DNA from: JAPKZH01 sp964537875
GTDB taxonomy: Bacteria > Acidobacteriota > Aminicenantia > Aminicenantales > UBA4085
Reading direction: 5' to 3'
Assembly: GCA_964537875.1 (NCBI GenBank)
Contig: CAZIDN010000002.1
Coordinates: 86,246 to 150,245, forward strand
Length of the DNA: 64,000 nucleotides
The notes below the pieces were generated by a model. The model was not told the origin of the DNA and made no database searches. It worked only from the letters and a program-made list of their open reading frames with translations. Below, one piece after another: positions 17,674-26,802 of this stretch. Each line of letters starts with the position of its first letter. Position 1 is the first letter of the stretch. A program made the position numbers and the translations under genes.

Positions 17674-19431
17674 ATGGAATTCATCCGCCTGAGAGGCATC
17701 GGCGTGTCACCGGGCATCGCCATGGGCGAGGCCGTTCTCACCGAGCGGATCATCTTTACTTCGAGGAAAGAGGACATCTCGCCCCAGGAGGTCGGGGCGG
17801 AGATCCTGAGGCTCGCGGCCGCCGTCGGCCGGACAAAGGCCGAGCTCATCGAGATCAAAGAAAAAATCCGGGAGAAAGTCGGCGCCGAGCATGCCTATAT
17901 TTTCGAAGCGCACCTGCTGATCCTCGAGGATCACACGCTCGCCGCGAGCCTGGAGCGGATCATCAAAGAGGAGAAGGTCAAGGCCGAGTGGGCGCTCTCC
18001 GTGATCCACGCCCGGTACCAAAAAATCTTCGACTCGATCAGCGATGAGTATTTCCGGCTGAGGAAATCCGACGTGTCGGATGTCCTGGCCAAGATCTACG
18101 GGCACCTGGAGCCCAAGCGGGACAAGAGGAAGGACGACGACGGCGAGAAGATCCTCGTCGCCCATGACCTTCTGCCCTCGGAAGCGGCCACGAGGCTCAG
18201 TCAAGGAAACGTCCTGGCCGTCGCCCTGGATATGGGAGGCCAGACGTCTCACGCCGCCATCCTGGCCCGGTCGATGAACATTCCCACCGTTGTCGGTCTC
18301 CATAACGGCACCCAGAGGATCAAGAGCGGAGATATCCTCATCGTTGACGGGACCGACGGCGAGATCATCGTCAACCCTCCTCCCGCCGTCCAAAAGGAGT
18401 TCCTCAGCAAGAAAGATAAATATAACAATTACCGGCGGGAACTCAAGAAGATAGCCAAGTGGAAATCGGTCACCCTGGATGACGTCCGGTTCTATCTCAT
18501 GGCCAATATCGAGCTTCCGGAGGAGATCAGTCATGCCTTTTCCTACGGCGCCGAGGGCATCGGCTTGTTCCGTTCAGAATTTATCTATCTCCAGAGGACT
18601 TCGCTGCCGACGGAAGAGGATCATTTTGAGATCTATTCCCGCCTGGCCAAGGAAGCTTATCCTTTCCCGGTCTATATCCGGACGATCGACATCGGGGGGG
18701 AAAAAAGCCTCCCCCAGCTACAGATCGAGCTGGAGCCCAACCCGGCCTTGGGTTTGCGGGCCATCCGGTTCTCTTTGAAAAACAGGGACCTGTTCAAGAT
18801 CCAGCTCCGGGCCATCCTCAGGGCCAGCGTTCTTAAGAACATCCGCATCCTGATCCCGATGATCACCGAGGTCGAGGAGGTCGGCGAAGTGAAGCACCTC
18901 TATGGCGAGGTCAAGGAGGAGCTCGAGGCCAAGAAGATCAAGTTCGACCGGAACATCCCGCTGGGAGTGATGATCGAGGTCCCGGCGGCGGCGGCCATGA
19001 CGGATATCCTGGTCAAGGAAGTGGACTATCTCAGCATCGGGACCAACGACCTCATCCAGTATTATTTGGCCGTCGACCGGTCGAACGAGTATGTCTCCTA
19101 TCTCTATAAACCGCTCCATCCGTCCGTGCTCAGGCTGATCAAGTTCATCATCGACGCGGCCGCCAAAGAAGGCAAGGATGTGGCGATCTGCGGAGAGATG
19201 GCGGCCGACCCGCTCTCGGCCATCGTCCTGCTCGGGTTCGGGCTGAAGAAATTCAGCATGAACCCGATCTTCATCCCCAGGATCAAGAAGGCTTTGCGGG
19301 CCGTCGAATACAAGACCGCCCGCCGCGTCGTCCATCAGGCCCTGGCTCTCAAAACGGCCCAGGAGATCGAGGAATACCTGATCGAGAAGCTGCTGGTGAA
19401 GCACCCGGGCGTGTTCCTGATGGGGCAGTAA
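17674..19431 (+). CDS. ptsI: PTS enzyme I
   Basis: A 585-residue phosphoenolpyruvate-protein phosphotransferase. The swivelling His domain has H193 in GGQTSHAAILARS. The C-terminal TIM barrel includes EGIGLFRSEFIYL, IRTIDIGGEKSL, GVMIEVPAAA, the LSIGTNDLIQYYLAVDR segment and the catalytic-Cys motif ICGEMAAD. Length is normal. It ends the recJ-lpt-rpoN-PTS operon. A degraded FKBP fragment reads into its 3' end from the other strand. Confidence 0.97.
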   Translation: MEFIRLRGIGVSPGIAMGEAVLTERIIFTSRKEDISPQEVGAEILRLAAAVGRTKAELIEIKEKIREKVGAEHAYIFEAHLLILEDHTLAASLERIIKEEKVKAEWALSVIHARYQKIFDSISDEYFRLRKSDVSDVLAKIYGHLEPKRDKRKDDDGEKILVAHDLLPSEAATRLSQGNVLAVALDMGGQTSHAAILARSMNIPTVVGLHNGTQRIKSGDILIVDGTDGEIIVNPPPAVQKEFLSKKDKYNNYRRELKKIAKWKSVTLDDVRFYLMANIELPEEISHAFSYGAEGIGLFRSEFIYLQRTSLPTEEDHFEIYSRLAKEAYPFPVYIRTIDIGGEKSLPQLQIELEPNPALGLRAIRFSLKNRDLFKIQLRAILRASVLKNIRILIPMITEVEEVGEVKHLYGEVKEELEAKKIKFDRNIPLGVMIEVPAAAAMTDILVKEVDYLSIGTNDLIQYYLAVDRSNEYVSYLYKPLHPSVLRLIKFIIDAAAKEGKDVAICGEMAADPLSAIVLLGFGLKKFSMNPIFIPRIKKALRAVEYKTARRVVHQALALKTAQEIEEYLIEKLLVKHPGVFLMGQ

Positions 19432-19449
19432 AAACCATTTCCCAGAATT

Positions 19450-19599
19450 CCTCGTCAGGTCGATAATCTCGACTTCATAAACGAGGATCGTGTTCGGCGA
19501 GATGTGGAAGCGCTTCTCGCCTTTTTTTTCCTTGGCATAGAAGCCTCCGATGCCATAGGACTGCTCACCGGGGACGATCAGAATTCTCTTCTCGCCGCG
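19450..19599 (-). pseudogene. FKBP-type peptidyl-prolyl isomerase remnant (C-terminal)
   Basis: Reading the minus strand from 19599 gives about 50 residues that match the end of FKBP domains: RILIVPGEQSYGIGGF, then SPNTILVYEVEIIDL. FKBP domains typically end with a PPNSTLIFEVELLD-like strand. There is no start codon or N-terminal half, and the frame runs on without a stop into the ptsI 3' end, so this is a decayed fragment. It abuts the 19-nt repeat at 19597-19615. Confidence 0.7.
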
Positions 19600-19615
19600 C
19601 TATTCGGTCAACCGC
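19597..19615. repeat. 19-nt direct repeat, left copy
   Basis: The sequence gcgctattcggtcaaccgc recurs at 24847-24865 with one mismatch, flanking the kinase/regulator/PD40 island. On the minus strand both copies spell R-L-T-E-stop, the end of a DUF3471-like tail, so the left copy may be the leftover 3' end of such a gene. Confidence 0.7.
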
Positions 19616-19786
19616 CGATTTCGCCGACGCCTGGATTCAGGCCGTGTTCTTGACAGCGATCCGGGCGGGGAATAACATTAAGGACAGGAATCTCCTATCC
19701 TTACCATGTGTTGGGGGCCGTAGGGCGAAGGCTCTCTGCCTGGTAGGCGGAAAAGCCGGGATGAAAACTGCTCCCTGGAAAAACAG

Positions 19787-19796
19787 AATCCTGACA
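19787..19796 (+). promoter_or_regulatory. putative response-regulator site upstream of the kinase gene
   Basis: The 10-mer aatcctgaca is shared exactly with 22480-22489 upstream of the PD40 gene. It lies 31 nt before the TATAAT at 19827. Binding by the neighbouring regulator is inference. Confidence 0.35.
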
Positions 19797-19826
19797 CAAG
19801 CTCCATTCAATCGTGACCTGGCCGGA

Positions 19827-19832
19827 TATAAT
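19827..19832 (+). promoter_or_regulatory. -10 box of the sensor kinase gene
   Basis: A perfect TATAAT lies 11 nt before the ATG, with no good -35 box at normal spacing. This fits an activator-dependent promoter and a leaderless mRNA. Confidence 0.45.
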
Positions 19833-19843
19833 CTAAGGCATCG

Positions 19844-21795
19844 ATGCCGTTTGCGAGGCAACCCATGGGGTTAGCACTTTGGCTTCGGCCGCCCCGTCGC
19901 ACCCTGGCGGTCTTTCTCTGCCTCATGCTTGTCCTTGGCGGCGCCCTGGGCTGGCTCGGCTGGCAATTGCTGAAACAGGATCGCGCGCTCGAAGGACAGC
20001 GCGTCCAGGAACGCCTGGAACTTGCGGCGGACCACATGGCCACCGCGCTGCAGCAAAGCCTCACGGACCTTGAAAGCTATCTGAGCTTCGTCCCAAGCCC
20101 TGGCGCGAAAGAACCGCCGGACGGCGTGATGGTCCTGCAGGTGACGAAACGCACCGTCAACGCTTACCCACCCGGCTGCCTGCTCTACTATCCCGTGATT
20201 CCGGACGGCGAAGAACCGCCGGCTGCGACCTTCGTCGCCGGCGAGACCCTGGAGTACCAGCGCAACGATCCGGCCAAAGCGGCCGAGGTCTTCCGGGAGC
20301 TTGCGCGATCACCGGATCCGGCGGTGCGCGCCGGCGCCTTGCTGCGTCTGGGGCGAAACCTCCGCAAAACCGGCCGCCATGAGGAGGCCCTCCAAGTCTA
20401 CGGCGAACTCGCGCAACTTGGCCGGACCTGCGTCCTGGGACTGCCGGCGGAACTGATGGCGCACGAAGCGTGCGGCACCGTGCTGGAAGCGATCGGAAAG
20501 CGCGAAGAACTGCGGAAGGAAGCGTCGCTCATGCATTCGGCCCTTTGGAGCGGCCGCTGGAGCTTGCTCCGCCCCGCCTGGGAGTTTCATGTGGAAGAGG
20601 CGCAGCGCTGGTCGGGGGGAAGTCCCTTGACGGAACGCGAGCAGAACGCACTCGTGTTCTCGATCGCCGCGGAATCGATACACGGCCAATGGGTTGCCGA
20701 GCCGGAATCGAAAGGGCGCCGGATTCTGAAAATTGAAGGCCGGCCGGCGCTGATCTCCTGGGCGGGGACTTCGGATCGGCTTGCCGCTGTGTTGGCGGGG
20801 CCCGGTTACCTTGGTTCGAAGTGGAAAGAGGCTTTGCAAGACCGGCGTGTTCAGGGCGCCCTGGTCGACGCAGACGGGCAGGTGATGATCGGATCGTTCA
20901 ACAAGAGCGGCCAACAGGCCGTACGGACGGCGGCTGCCACCAGACTGCCCGGGACTCTGCACGCAACCAGGGCCGATCCCGGCGCCGACGAGGCAGGCTT
21001 CGCCGGGCGTCGCCGCCTGCTGCTTTCAGGATTCGCGGTGCTGGCGCTGGTGCTTCTAGCGGGCTCCTATTTCATCATGCGCTCCATCGACCGCGAGCGT
21101 GCCGTGGCCAGGCTCCAGTCCGAGTTCGTGTCGGCGGTGTCGCATGAATTCCGGACCCCGCTCACATCGCTGCGCCAGCTTTCGGAGATGCTGTCCAAAG
21201 GGAGGGTTCCCACGGAAGACCTGCGGCAGAAATCCTATGACATTCTGTCCCGCGAGAGCGAGCGGCTTCAGAGGCTCGTCGAGTCGCTGCTGGATTTCGG
21301 CCGCATCGAGGCGCGCGCGTTCCACTATCACTATGAGCTTCTCGATCCCGTAACGTTGGTGGGCGACCTGGTGGCCGAATTCCAGGAGAAGGCCGCCGCC
21401 CAGGGCTACCGCGTCGAACTGGCGCTCTCAGGGGAGTATCCACTCATCCACGCCGATCGCGAAGCGCTCGGCCTGGCGCTGAGGAACCTGCTCGACAACG
21501 CGGTCAAGTATTCGCCGGACTGCCGCACCGTCTGGGTCGAGATGGCGCGCGAACAGGGCCGCCTGGCCATCCGTGTCCGGGACGAGGGCATGGGAATTCC
21601 GGCTTCGGAGCAAAAGGAGATCTTCAAGAGATTCGTCCGGGGGACCGGCTCCAGGGCAGCCAATATCCAAGGGACCGGCATCGGCCTGGCCATGGCGCGC
21701 CACATCATCGAAGCCCATGACGGCGAGATCCGCCTGGAGAGCGAACCCGGCAGGGGCAGCACGTTTACCATCCTGCTGCCGTTGGAGAAGATGGC

Positions 21796-21799
<4 letters not shown>
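19844..21799 (+). CDS. membrane sensor histidine kinase with TPR-like periplasmic domain
   Basis: A 651-residue kinase. TM1 is at about residues 20-42 and TM2 at about 388-410. The periplasmic sensor between them includes a TPR-like stretch (YQRNDPAKAAEVFRELA, then GALLRLGRNLRKTGRHEEAL). HisKA follows with the phospho-acceptor in SHEFRTPL near residue 434. The ATPase domain has the N box RNLLDNAVKYSP, G1 VRDEGMGIP and G2 GTGIGLAMARHI. Its stop overlaps the regulator start (ATGA). Codons such as GCG and CGC are far commoner than in flanking genes, suggesting transfer. The signal sensed is unknown. Confidence 0.92.
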
Positions 21800-22470
<671 letters not shown>

Positions 22471-22479
22471 ATAAAACCC

Positions 22480-22514
22480 AATCCTGACAATAGCGCGGAT
22501 ACTCTCCTGACAAT
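22480..22514 (+). promoter_or_regulatory. tandem putative regulator sites before the PD40 gene
   Basis: Two exact copies of cctgacaat (22483-22491 and 22506-22514) are spaced 23 nt start to start, about two helical turns on the same face, as expected for OmpR-type dimers. The first is part of the 10-mer also found before the kinase gene. Confidence 0.45.
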
Positions 22515-22548
22515 GGAGCCGTAACATGATAGGCGGGAGGGAATCACA

Positions 22549-24726
22549 ATGAAACCAGCAAACTTAGTTCTTTTCACCGGGCTGCTCTGTGCGGCCCTGT
22601 CCGCCGGATACCTGGCGAATCAGGCGAAGGACAATAAGGCGGAGGTGGCGCTCCAGGCCGCCATTAAAACAGAAACCGTCGATGGAAACCTGAAAGGCGC
22701 GATCGAGCAGTATCAGAAGCTTGCCAATAGCAGCGATCGCGCAGTGGCGGCGAAAGCGCTGATCCGCATGGGCCAGTGTTACGAGAAGCTGGGCGACGTG
22801 GAAGCGACGAAGGCCTACGAGCGAGTGATGCGCGATTTTGCCGATCAGAAGGAGGCGGTGGAACAGGCGCGGGCGCTCCTATCCGCCAGTCCTCGCGACA
22901 AAACGCTCGAAAGCGGGCTCGCCTTCGGGAGGAAGTGGGTGCTTCCACCAGCCGTTGGGATATCGGCCCATCCGTCGCCGGACGGCCGGTACATGTACTT
23001 TCAAACCGAGGACTGCATGTGGCAGCACGATCTCACGACCGGTGAGGATCGGAAGATGATACAGGGACAGCTGCGCAACGACCCGCTCGTACGTCTTGAC
23101 GTGAGCGTCGGTACCCCGGAAGTCTCTCCGGACGGCAAGCAGATCGCTTATACGCGGCTGACCGTGAAGGGCAAATCGCAGAGTTATGAACTGTGGGTCA
23201 TGGGCATCGACGGCTCGGGCGCGAAGTTGGTGATGAAAGACAAGGAGAGACGTCTCGCTCCGAAAGGCTGGTTCTCTCCGAAAGGCTGGTCCCCGGACGC
23301 CAAGCACATCCTGATCGTTGTGTACAGCGATATGACCCCGCCTCTAAACCTTTCGCTTGCGCTCGTGACGGTTAAAGACGGTTCCGTCCGCCCCATCGGG
23401 GACCAGGATGACTATAGCTCTGGGAGTTTCTCACCGGATGGAAAGTACCTTGTGGCACATAGCAACTCGAGGCGTGAGGGCCAACTTGTAGCGGTGCCTG
23501 GACGACTCAAGTTGATCCCCGTGGACGGCAGCAGGGAGATTCCGCTCTACGAGAGCCCGGCGAAGACCTGGGCGCCCCTCTGGACGCCGGACGGGCGCAG
23601 AATCCTGTTCAAGAGCGACCGGTCAGGCACCACTGACCTGTGGTCCTTGCGAATGAACGGGGCCAAGCCGGAGGGCGAGCCTGAACTGGTGAAGCGGGAG
23701 GTCGACTCGATGAATCTGCTTGGCTTTACACGCGATGGCTCATTGTTCTACTCCACGAGCACGTTCCAGTCGGACGTTTTCAGCGCCGATCTCGATCCGG
23801 CCACGGGGCGTGTCATCTCGAAGCCCGCCCAAGTGAATCTGCGCTTTGTCGGTTCGGTCGGCTATCCGGTCGAGTGGTCGCCTGACGGGCAATTCCTGGC
23901 GTATGCGAGGACTTCCGGCATGAGAACCAGCGTGACCAGCCTTGTTGTCCGATCGGAACGGACGGGCGAGGAGCAAGAGGTCGGGCTGACGCCGACGTTC
24001 TCGGGGCGCACGATCTATCGGGCCCAGTGGTTTCCCGACGGCCGATCCCTGCTGGTATCGGACTACGCCATAGGCCGGGTCTTGCGCCAGATCGACGTTC
24101 GGAACGGCCAGGTCAGAACGTTTCTCGACCTGAGCGAAAATCTGTTGAACAACAACACCCACATAGAGAGGCACCTCTTCGCCCCGGCCATGTCGCGCGA
24201 CGGGAAGGCGCTCTACTACCTGCAGGTGTCATCCGGGTACAGCAGCATGCGGCTGATGCGGCGCAGTATGGAGAACGGCGAGGAGAGAGAGTTGCGCAGG
24301 AGCAAGGGGCGCCTCGCGATGTTGGGTGTGTCGCCGTCCCCGGATGGCCGGCACTTGGCGTTTGTTCAGGCGACTTTGGACCGGGATACCGAAGATCTGA
24401 AGAATGCGTCTCTGATGATCATGTCGGCGGACGGTGGAGAGCCTCGCGAGCTGCTTCAAACCAAGATTTCTTACTTCGAGGTCAAGTGGGTAGGCAACGG
24501 GCGCCTGCTGATGATCCGTCAACCGGAGTCATCAGCGCCGCCGGAGCTATGGTCCGTCCCGATCGACGGCGGCGAGCCGCAGCCATCAGGTTTGGCCATG
24601 CCGGGATTGTACGAGATGACAGTGCACCCGGATGGGAATCGCATCGCCTTCTGCAGGACCACGGGACCGGTCGCGGAAGTGTGGGCAATCAAGAACCTGC
24701 TGTCCACGCCCAAGACCTCACGCTAG
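22549..24726 (+). CDS. secreted TPR-PD40 beta-propeller protein
   Basis: A 725-residue exported protein. A hydrophobic signal segment (residues 5-22) is followed by a TPR-like region (about 30-115: GAIEQYQKLANSSDRAVAAK, then ALIRMGQCYEKLGDVEATKA). TolB/PD40-type propeller blades come after it, with repeated phrases such as SPDGRYMYFQ, SPDGKQIAYT, SPDGKYLVAH, TPDGRRILFKSDRSG and SPDGRHLAFV. No protease or other catalytic domain is seen, so a binding or scaffold role is likely. It lies 78 nt after the regulator gene and shares its atypical codon use. Its TPR part resembles the TPR stretch in the kinase sensor, suggesting a shared ligand or direct contact (inference). Confidence 0.85.
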   Translation: MKPANLVLFTGLLCAALSAGYLANQAKDNKAEVALQAAIKTETVDGNLKGAIEQYQKLANSSDRAVAAKALIRMGQCYEKLGDVEATKAYERVMRDFADQKEAVEQARALLSASPRDKTLESGLAFGRKWVLPPAVGISAHPSPDGRYMYFQTEDCMWQHDLTTGEDRKMIQGQLRNDPLVRLDVSVGTPEVSPDGKQIAYTRLTVKGKSQSYELWVMGIDGSGAKLVMKDKERRLAPKGWFSPKGWSPDAKHILIVVYSDMTPPLNLSLALVTVKDGSVRPIGDQDDYSSGSFSPDGKYLVAHSNSRREGQLVAVPGRLKLIPVDGSREIPLYESPAKTWAPLWTPDGRRILFKSDRSGTTDLWSLRMNGAKPEGEPELVKREVDSMNLLGFTRDGSLFYSTSTFQSDVFSADLDPATGRVISKPAQVNLRFVGSVGYPVEWSPDGQFLAYARTSGMRTSVTSLVVRSERTGEEQEVGLTPTFSGRTIYRAQWFPDGRSLLVSDYAIGRVLRQIDVRNGQVRTFLDLSENLLNNNTHIERHLFAPAMSRDGKALYYLQVSSGYSSMRLMRRSMENGEERELRRSKGRLAMLGVSPSPDGRHLAFVQATLDRDTEDLKNASLMIMSADGGEPRELLQTKISYFEVKWVGNGRLLMIRQPESSAPPELWSVPIDGGEPQPSGLAMPGLYEMTVHPDGNRIAFCRTTGPVAEVWAIKNLLSTPKTSR

Positions 24727-24733
24727 TGGGAGC

Positions 24734-24810
24734 CTCAATTCGGTGACAAGCTACTGGAATTCCCCAATTTAACCTCGCAGTTCCTGTACCGAACCGGCAC
24801 CGAAATTGAG
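24734..24810. repeat. inverted repeat after the PD40 gene
   Basis: Arms 24734-24745 (ctcaattcggtg) and 24798-24810 (caccgaaattgag) are complementary apart from one inserted base and enclose about 52 nt. It may be a small MITE-like element or a transcript end; no U-tract follows. Confidence 0.45.
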
Positions 24811-24846
24811 AGATTCGTAGCCTATCACCGATTTATCTCCTTCTAG

Positions 24847-24865
24847 GCGCTATTCAGTCAACCGC
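24847..24865. repeat. 19-nt direct repeat, right copy
   Basis: gcgctattcagtcaaccgc differs at one base from the left copy at 19597-19615. It covers the last codons and stop of the DUF3471-like gene on the minus strand. Confidence 0.7.
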
Positions 24866-25152
24866 TTAATCTTCTTCCCGGGAATCGTCCGGCCGTTTTG
24901 GGTCATGACCATCCCGGTGACCATTCCCGTCGCGTCCTTGACGAACTCGACCTGGCCGTCGACCACCTTGAGGAAGAACTTGGTTTCGGACTCGGGAAAG
25001 ATCTCGAAGGCCGCTTGGCCGGAAGCGGCCGGCGACCAGTCCGTGGGGCGGGCGGCCACAACGGCGGCGACTCCTGCGGCGAGGACGACGAGGACTGCGG
25101 CCAAGAGGCGGCGCTTCGTCGAGATTCCGGTTTTGAAACACGGCATCGTCAT
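24850..25152 (-). CDS. small membrane-anchored DUF3471-like tail protein
   Basis: A 100-residue protein with an N-terminal hydrophobic segment (residues 14-34) followed by a stretch that resembles the very end of DUF3471 domains: FEIFPESETKFFLKVVDGQ, then MTQNGRTIPGKKIKRLTE. Such tails normally sit at the C-terminus of beta-lactamase-like serine hydrolases of 500 or more residues; here the hydrolase is missing. A Shine-Dalgarno AAGGAGAG precedes the ATG, and a TATAAT lies further upstream near 25201. It could be a true small exported protein or the surviving ends of an internally deleted gene. Confidence 0.6.
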   Translation of the reverse strand: MTMPCFKTGISTKRRLLAAVLVVLAAGVAAVVAARPTDWSPAASGQAAFEIFPESETKFFLKVVDGQVEFVKDATGMVTGMVMTQNGRTIPGKKIKRLTE

Positions 25153-25323
25153 GATCTCTCCTTGTCAACTGGGATGAAGATCGTTATCAAAGCGACGGAT
25201 CCATATTATACGATTAAAAATGAAGGATTTCAGTTCTTAATGGTCCGGCCGGAGTCCTGCCGAAATGGATACCGGATGCCATAAAGGACCTTGTGTTTCT
25301 CCCTTGTGTCCCGAGCTTCCTAT

Positions 25324-25701
25324 TTAGGGCCGGAAGACCGAAAGCTCCAATTCGCGGATGAGGCGGAAGTGCCGATGATCGCCGGTGCAGAGCGGGAAAT
25401 GATTCTCCGCGGCGGTGGCCGCGATGAGGGCGTCCGCGACCCTCAGTCCGGACGAGAGTCCGAATTCCTCCATATAGATCGAAGCTCGATGGCCGATGTT
25501 TTCAGTCAGCGGGAGGTTCGCAATTGCGCATTCTTTGAGGAAGTCCTTGATGAGGCGCGTTTCGCCCCTGTCGGCCGCGCCCTGAAGAAGTTCCATGAAA
25601 CTGACCACGGAGAGAGAACGATCGGCATCCTGATCGATCAGCCGGGCCGCCTTGGCGTTTCCCCGGAAAACCCAGATGAGGACGTCCGTGTCATAGAGCA
25701 T
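25324..25701 (-). CDS. PIN-domain ribonuclease toxin (VapC family)
   Basis: A 125-residue PIN domain with the conserved acidic residues in place: D4 in LYDTDVLI, E37 in SFMELLQG, D90 in LRVADALIAATA and D108 in TGDHRHF. VapC toxins cleave RNA, often tRNA or rRNA. The start overlaps the end of the upstream antitoxin by 11 nt, the usual coupled arrangement. The active site looks complete, so the module is probably functional. Confidence 0.9.
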   Translation of the reverse strand: MLYDTDVLIWVFRGNAKAARLIDQDADRSLSVVSFMELLQGAADRGETRLIKDFLKECAIANLPLTENIGHRASIYMEEFGLSSGLRVADALIAATAAENHFPLCTGDHRHFRLIRELELSVFRP

Positions 25702-25939
25702 GGCGCGTTTTTCGAAGTTTGGCGACGACGCCGTGAACGCTCTTCATATCGGCCCGGTCCCGCCACATGCCGAAGGCACGATGGCTCATGGCGGAAACGG
25801 CCTTTTTGGGCGGACTCGAGCTGGGGACGATCACGCCCTTCACCTTCCCCCGATAGAATAATGTCACGGACTGATTCCGGTCCAAGGCCTTGACGATCTC
25901 CCTCGACCGCTTCCGCAGATCTAAAAACGTAGCTTTCAT
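25691..25939 (-). CDS. antitoxin of the PIN-domain toxin (Phd/YefM-like)
   Basis: An 82-residue protein from the ATG at 25939; a longer in-frame start at 25981 is less likely because the family pattern begins at MKATFLDLRKRSREIVKALD. The next segment QSVTLFYRGKVKGVIVP is a typical Phd/YefM DNA-binding fold. The basic C-terminal half probably wraps the toxin. It lies 47 nt after the dual-OB-like gene. A short palindrome (acttcaagt) just upstream could be an autoregulatory site. Confidence 0.82.
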   Translation of the reverse strand: MKATFLDLRKRSREIVKALDRNQSVTLFYRGKVKGVIVPSSSPPKKAVSAMSHRAFGMWRDRADMKSVHGVVAKLRKTRHAL

Positions 25940-25986
25940 GGCCGTCCTCTCGGCGCTTAATTGATCACTTGAAGTGTACATTTAAT

Positions 25987-26316
25987 TCATTCTCGTGTCA
26001 ACCGCATTTTCCGCTTTTCCCATCGATCATCGGTGCCAAGATATTCTAAAATCTTAATCGATTCCGATTGAATTCGGTAGCTCTCAAGCCTGAGGTCATT
26101 ATCAGCCTTTCGACATTTAGCTTCGATGATGCTGTACTTCTTGAATTGTTTGTCCGAATCAAGATCTCGAAAAGGAATTGGATAAAGGCGAACCCATTGA
26201 AGACGATCAATATCCAATCCGGCACAACATACGGTCTCGCCATAGGAAATGCTGGGAGCGGGATATGCCTTGACGGTTATGAGAATTCTTTTATTTTCGA
26301 ATCCCGATGTTTTCAA
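25987..26316 (-). CDS. short dual-OB-like protein paired with DUF488
   Basis: A 109-residue protein whose start overlaps the DUF488 stop by 4 nt. The N-terminal pattern KRILITVKAYPAPSISYGETVC, then CAGLDIDRLQWVRLYPIPFRDLD, resembles proteins often found next to DUF488 genes, remembered as about 200-300 residues with two OB folds. This copy stops after the first part and may be truncated. Function is unknown. Family assignment is from memory of the pattern only. Confidence 0.6.
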   Translation of the reverse strand: MKTSGFENKRILITVKAYPAPSISYGETVCCAGLDIDRLQWVRLYPIPFRDLDSDKQFKKYSIIEAKCRKADNDLRLESYRIQSESIKILEYLGTDDRWEKRKMRLTRE

Positions 26317-26756
26317 ATGTGACGAACCTGGATTTTATGTCCTTCTATTTCGAGAATTTTCTGTGCGACAATCGAACGGTGGCAGTTTTCTGGCATTCGT
26401 TCGAAACACATCAAACAGCTCAATCCCTCATCAATGTAACGGACGGCTTCGCGAAGAGAATTGGAGTTCAAAAGGAGATGCTCCGTATAGGACCGGAAAA
26501 AATCTTCATAATCCAGATCTGCCTTCAGCTTGTGCCGGATTTCCGAAGGGCTTCCCAAAGAACGAAAATGAACATACTCAATGTTCTCGGATTCCAGCCT
26601 ACTCTTAAGGACGGACTTGGAGAATCCTTTTTTCCGAGATAAGGGAATTTCTCTGATATCGATCAAGCGTCTGATATGAAAAGATTTAAGATATAAGACA
26701 AATTCATCCAAATTCCGGCCTTCATAGCCGATGGTGAATAATTCTCGGGGGTTCAT
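26313..26756 (-). CDS. DUF488 family protein
   Basis: A 147-residue protein with the DUF488 features: N-terminal FTIGYEGRNLDEFVLYL, then LIDIREIPLSRKKGFSK and the C-terminal cysteine motif CFERMPENCHRSIVA (residues 116-130). The family is widespread and its biochemical role is not established. The -10 box lies 7 nt from the ATG, so the mRNA should be leaderless. It heads the operon with the dual-OB-like gene and perhaps the toxin pair. Confidence 0.9.
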   Translation of the reverse strand: MNPRELFTIGYEGRNLDEFVLYLKSFHIRRLIDIREIPLSRKKGFSKSVLKSRLESENIEYVHFRSLGSPSEIRHKLKADLDYEDFFRSYTEHLLLNSNSLREAVRYIDEGLSCLMCFERMPENCHRSIVAQKILEIEGHKIQVRHI

Positions 26757-26763
26757 AATCGTA

Positions 26764-26769
26764 ATTATA
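26764..26769 (-). promoter_or_regulatory. extended -10 promoter of the DUF488 operon
   Basis: TATAAT with an upstream TGG (extended -10, TGGTATAAT) lies 7 nt before the ATG on the minus strand. No good -35 box is seen; instead an inverted repeat (26777-26802) occupies that position. Confidence 0.65.
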
Positions 26770-26776
26770 CCAAATT

Positions 26777-26802
26777 CATAGTTATAGACACTATAAACTA
26801 TG
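26777..26802. promoter_or_regulatory. palindromic operator candidate for the DUF488 operon
   Basis: Arms catagttatag and ctataaactatg are complementary apart from one inserted base, with a 3-nt centre. The palindrome sits where the -35 box of the DUF488 promoter would be, so a bound protein would control access of RNA polymerase. Confidence 0.55.

Larger units (their letters stand above)
19432..19843. other. intergenic stretch at left island border
   Basis: This 412-nt stretch between ptsI and the sensor kinase contains an FKBP remnant (minus strand), a 19-nt direct repeat copy, a perfect-looking hairpin at 19679-19703 (11-bp stem with one mismatch, 3-nt loop) and, near its end, a putative regulator site and a -10 box for the kinase. 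Short open frames in 19630-19870 have no recognisable product. Confidence 0.5.
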
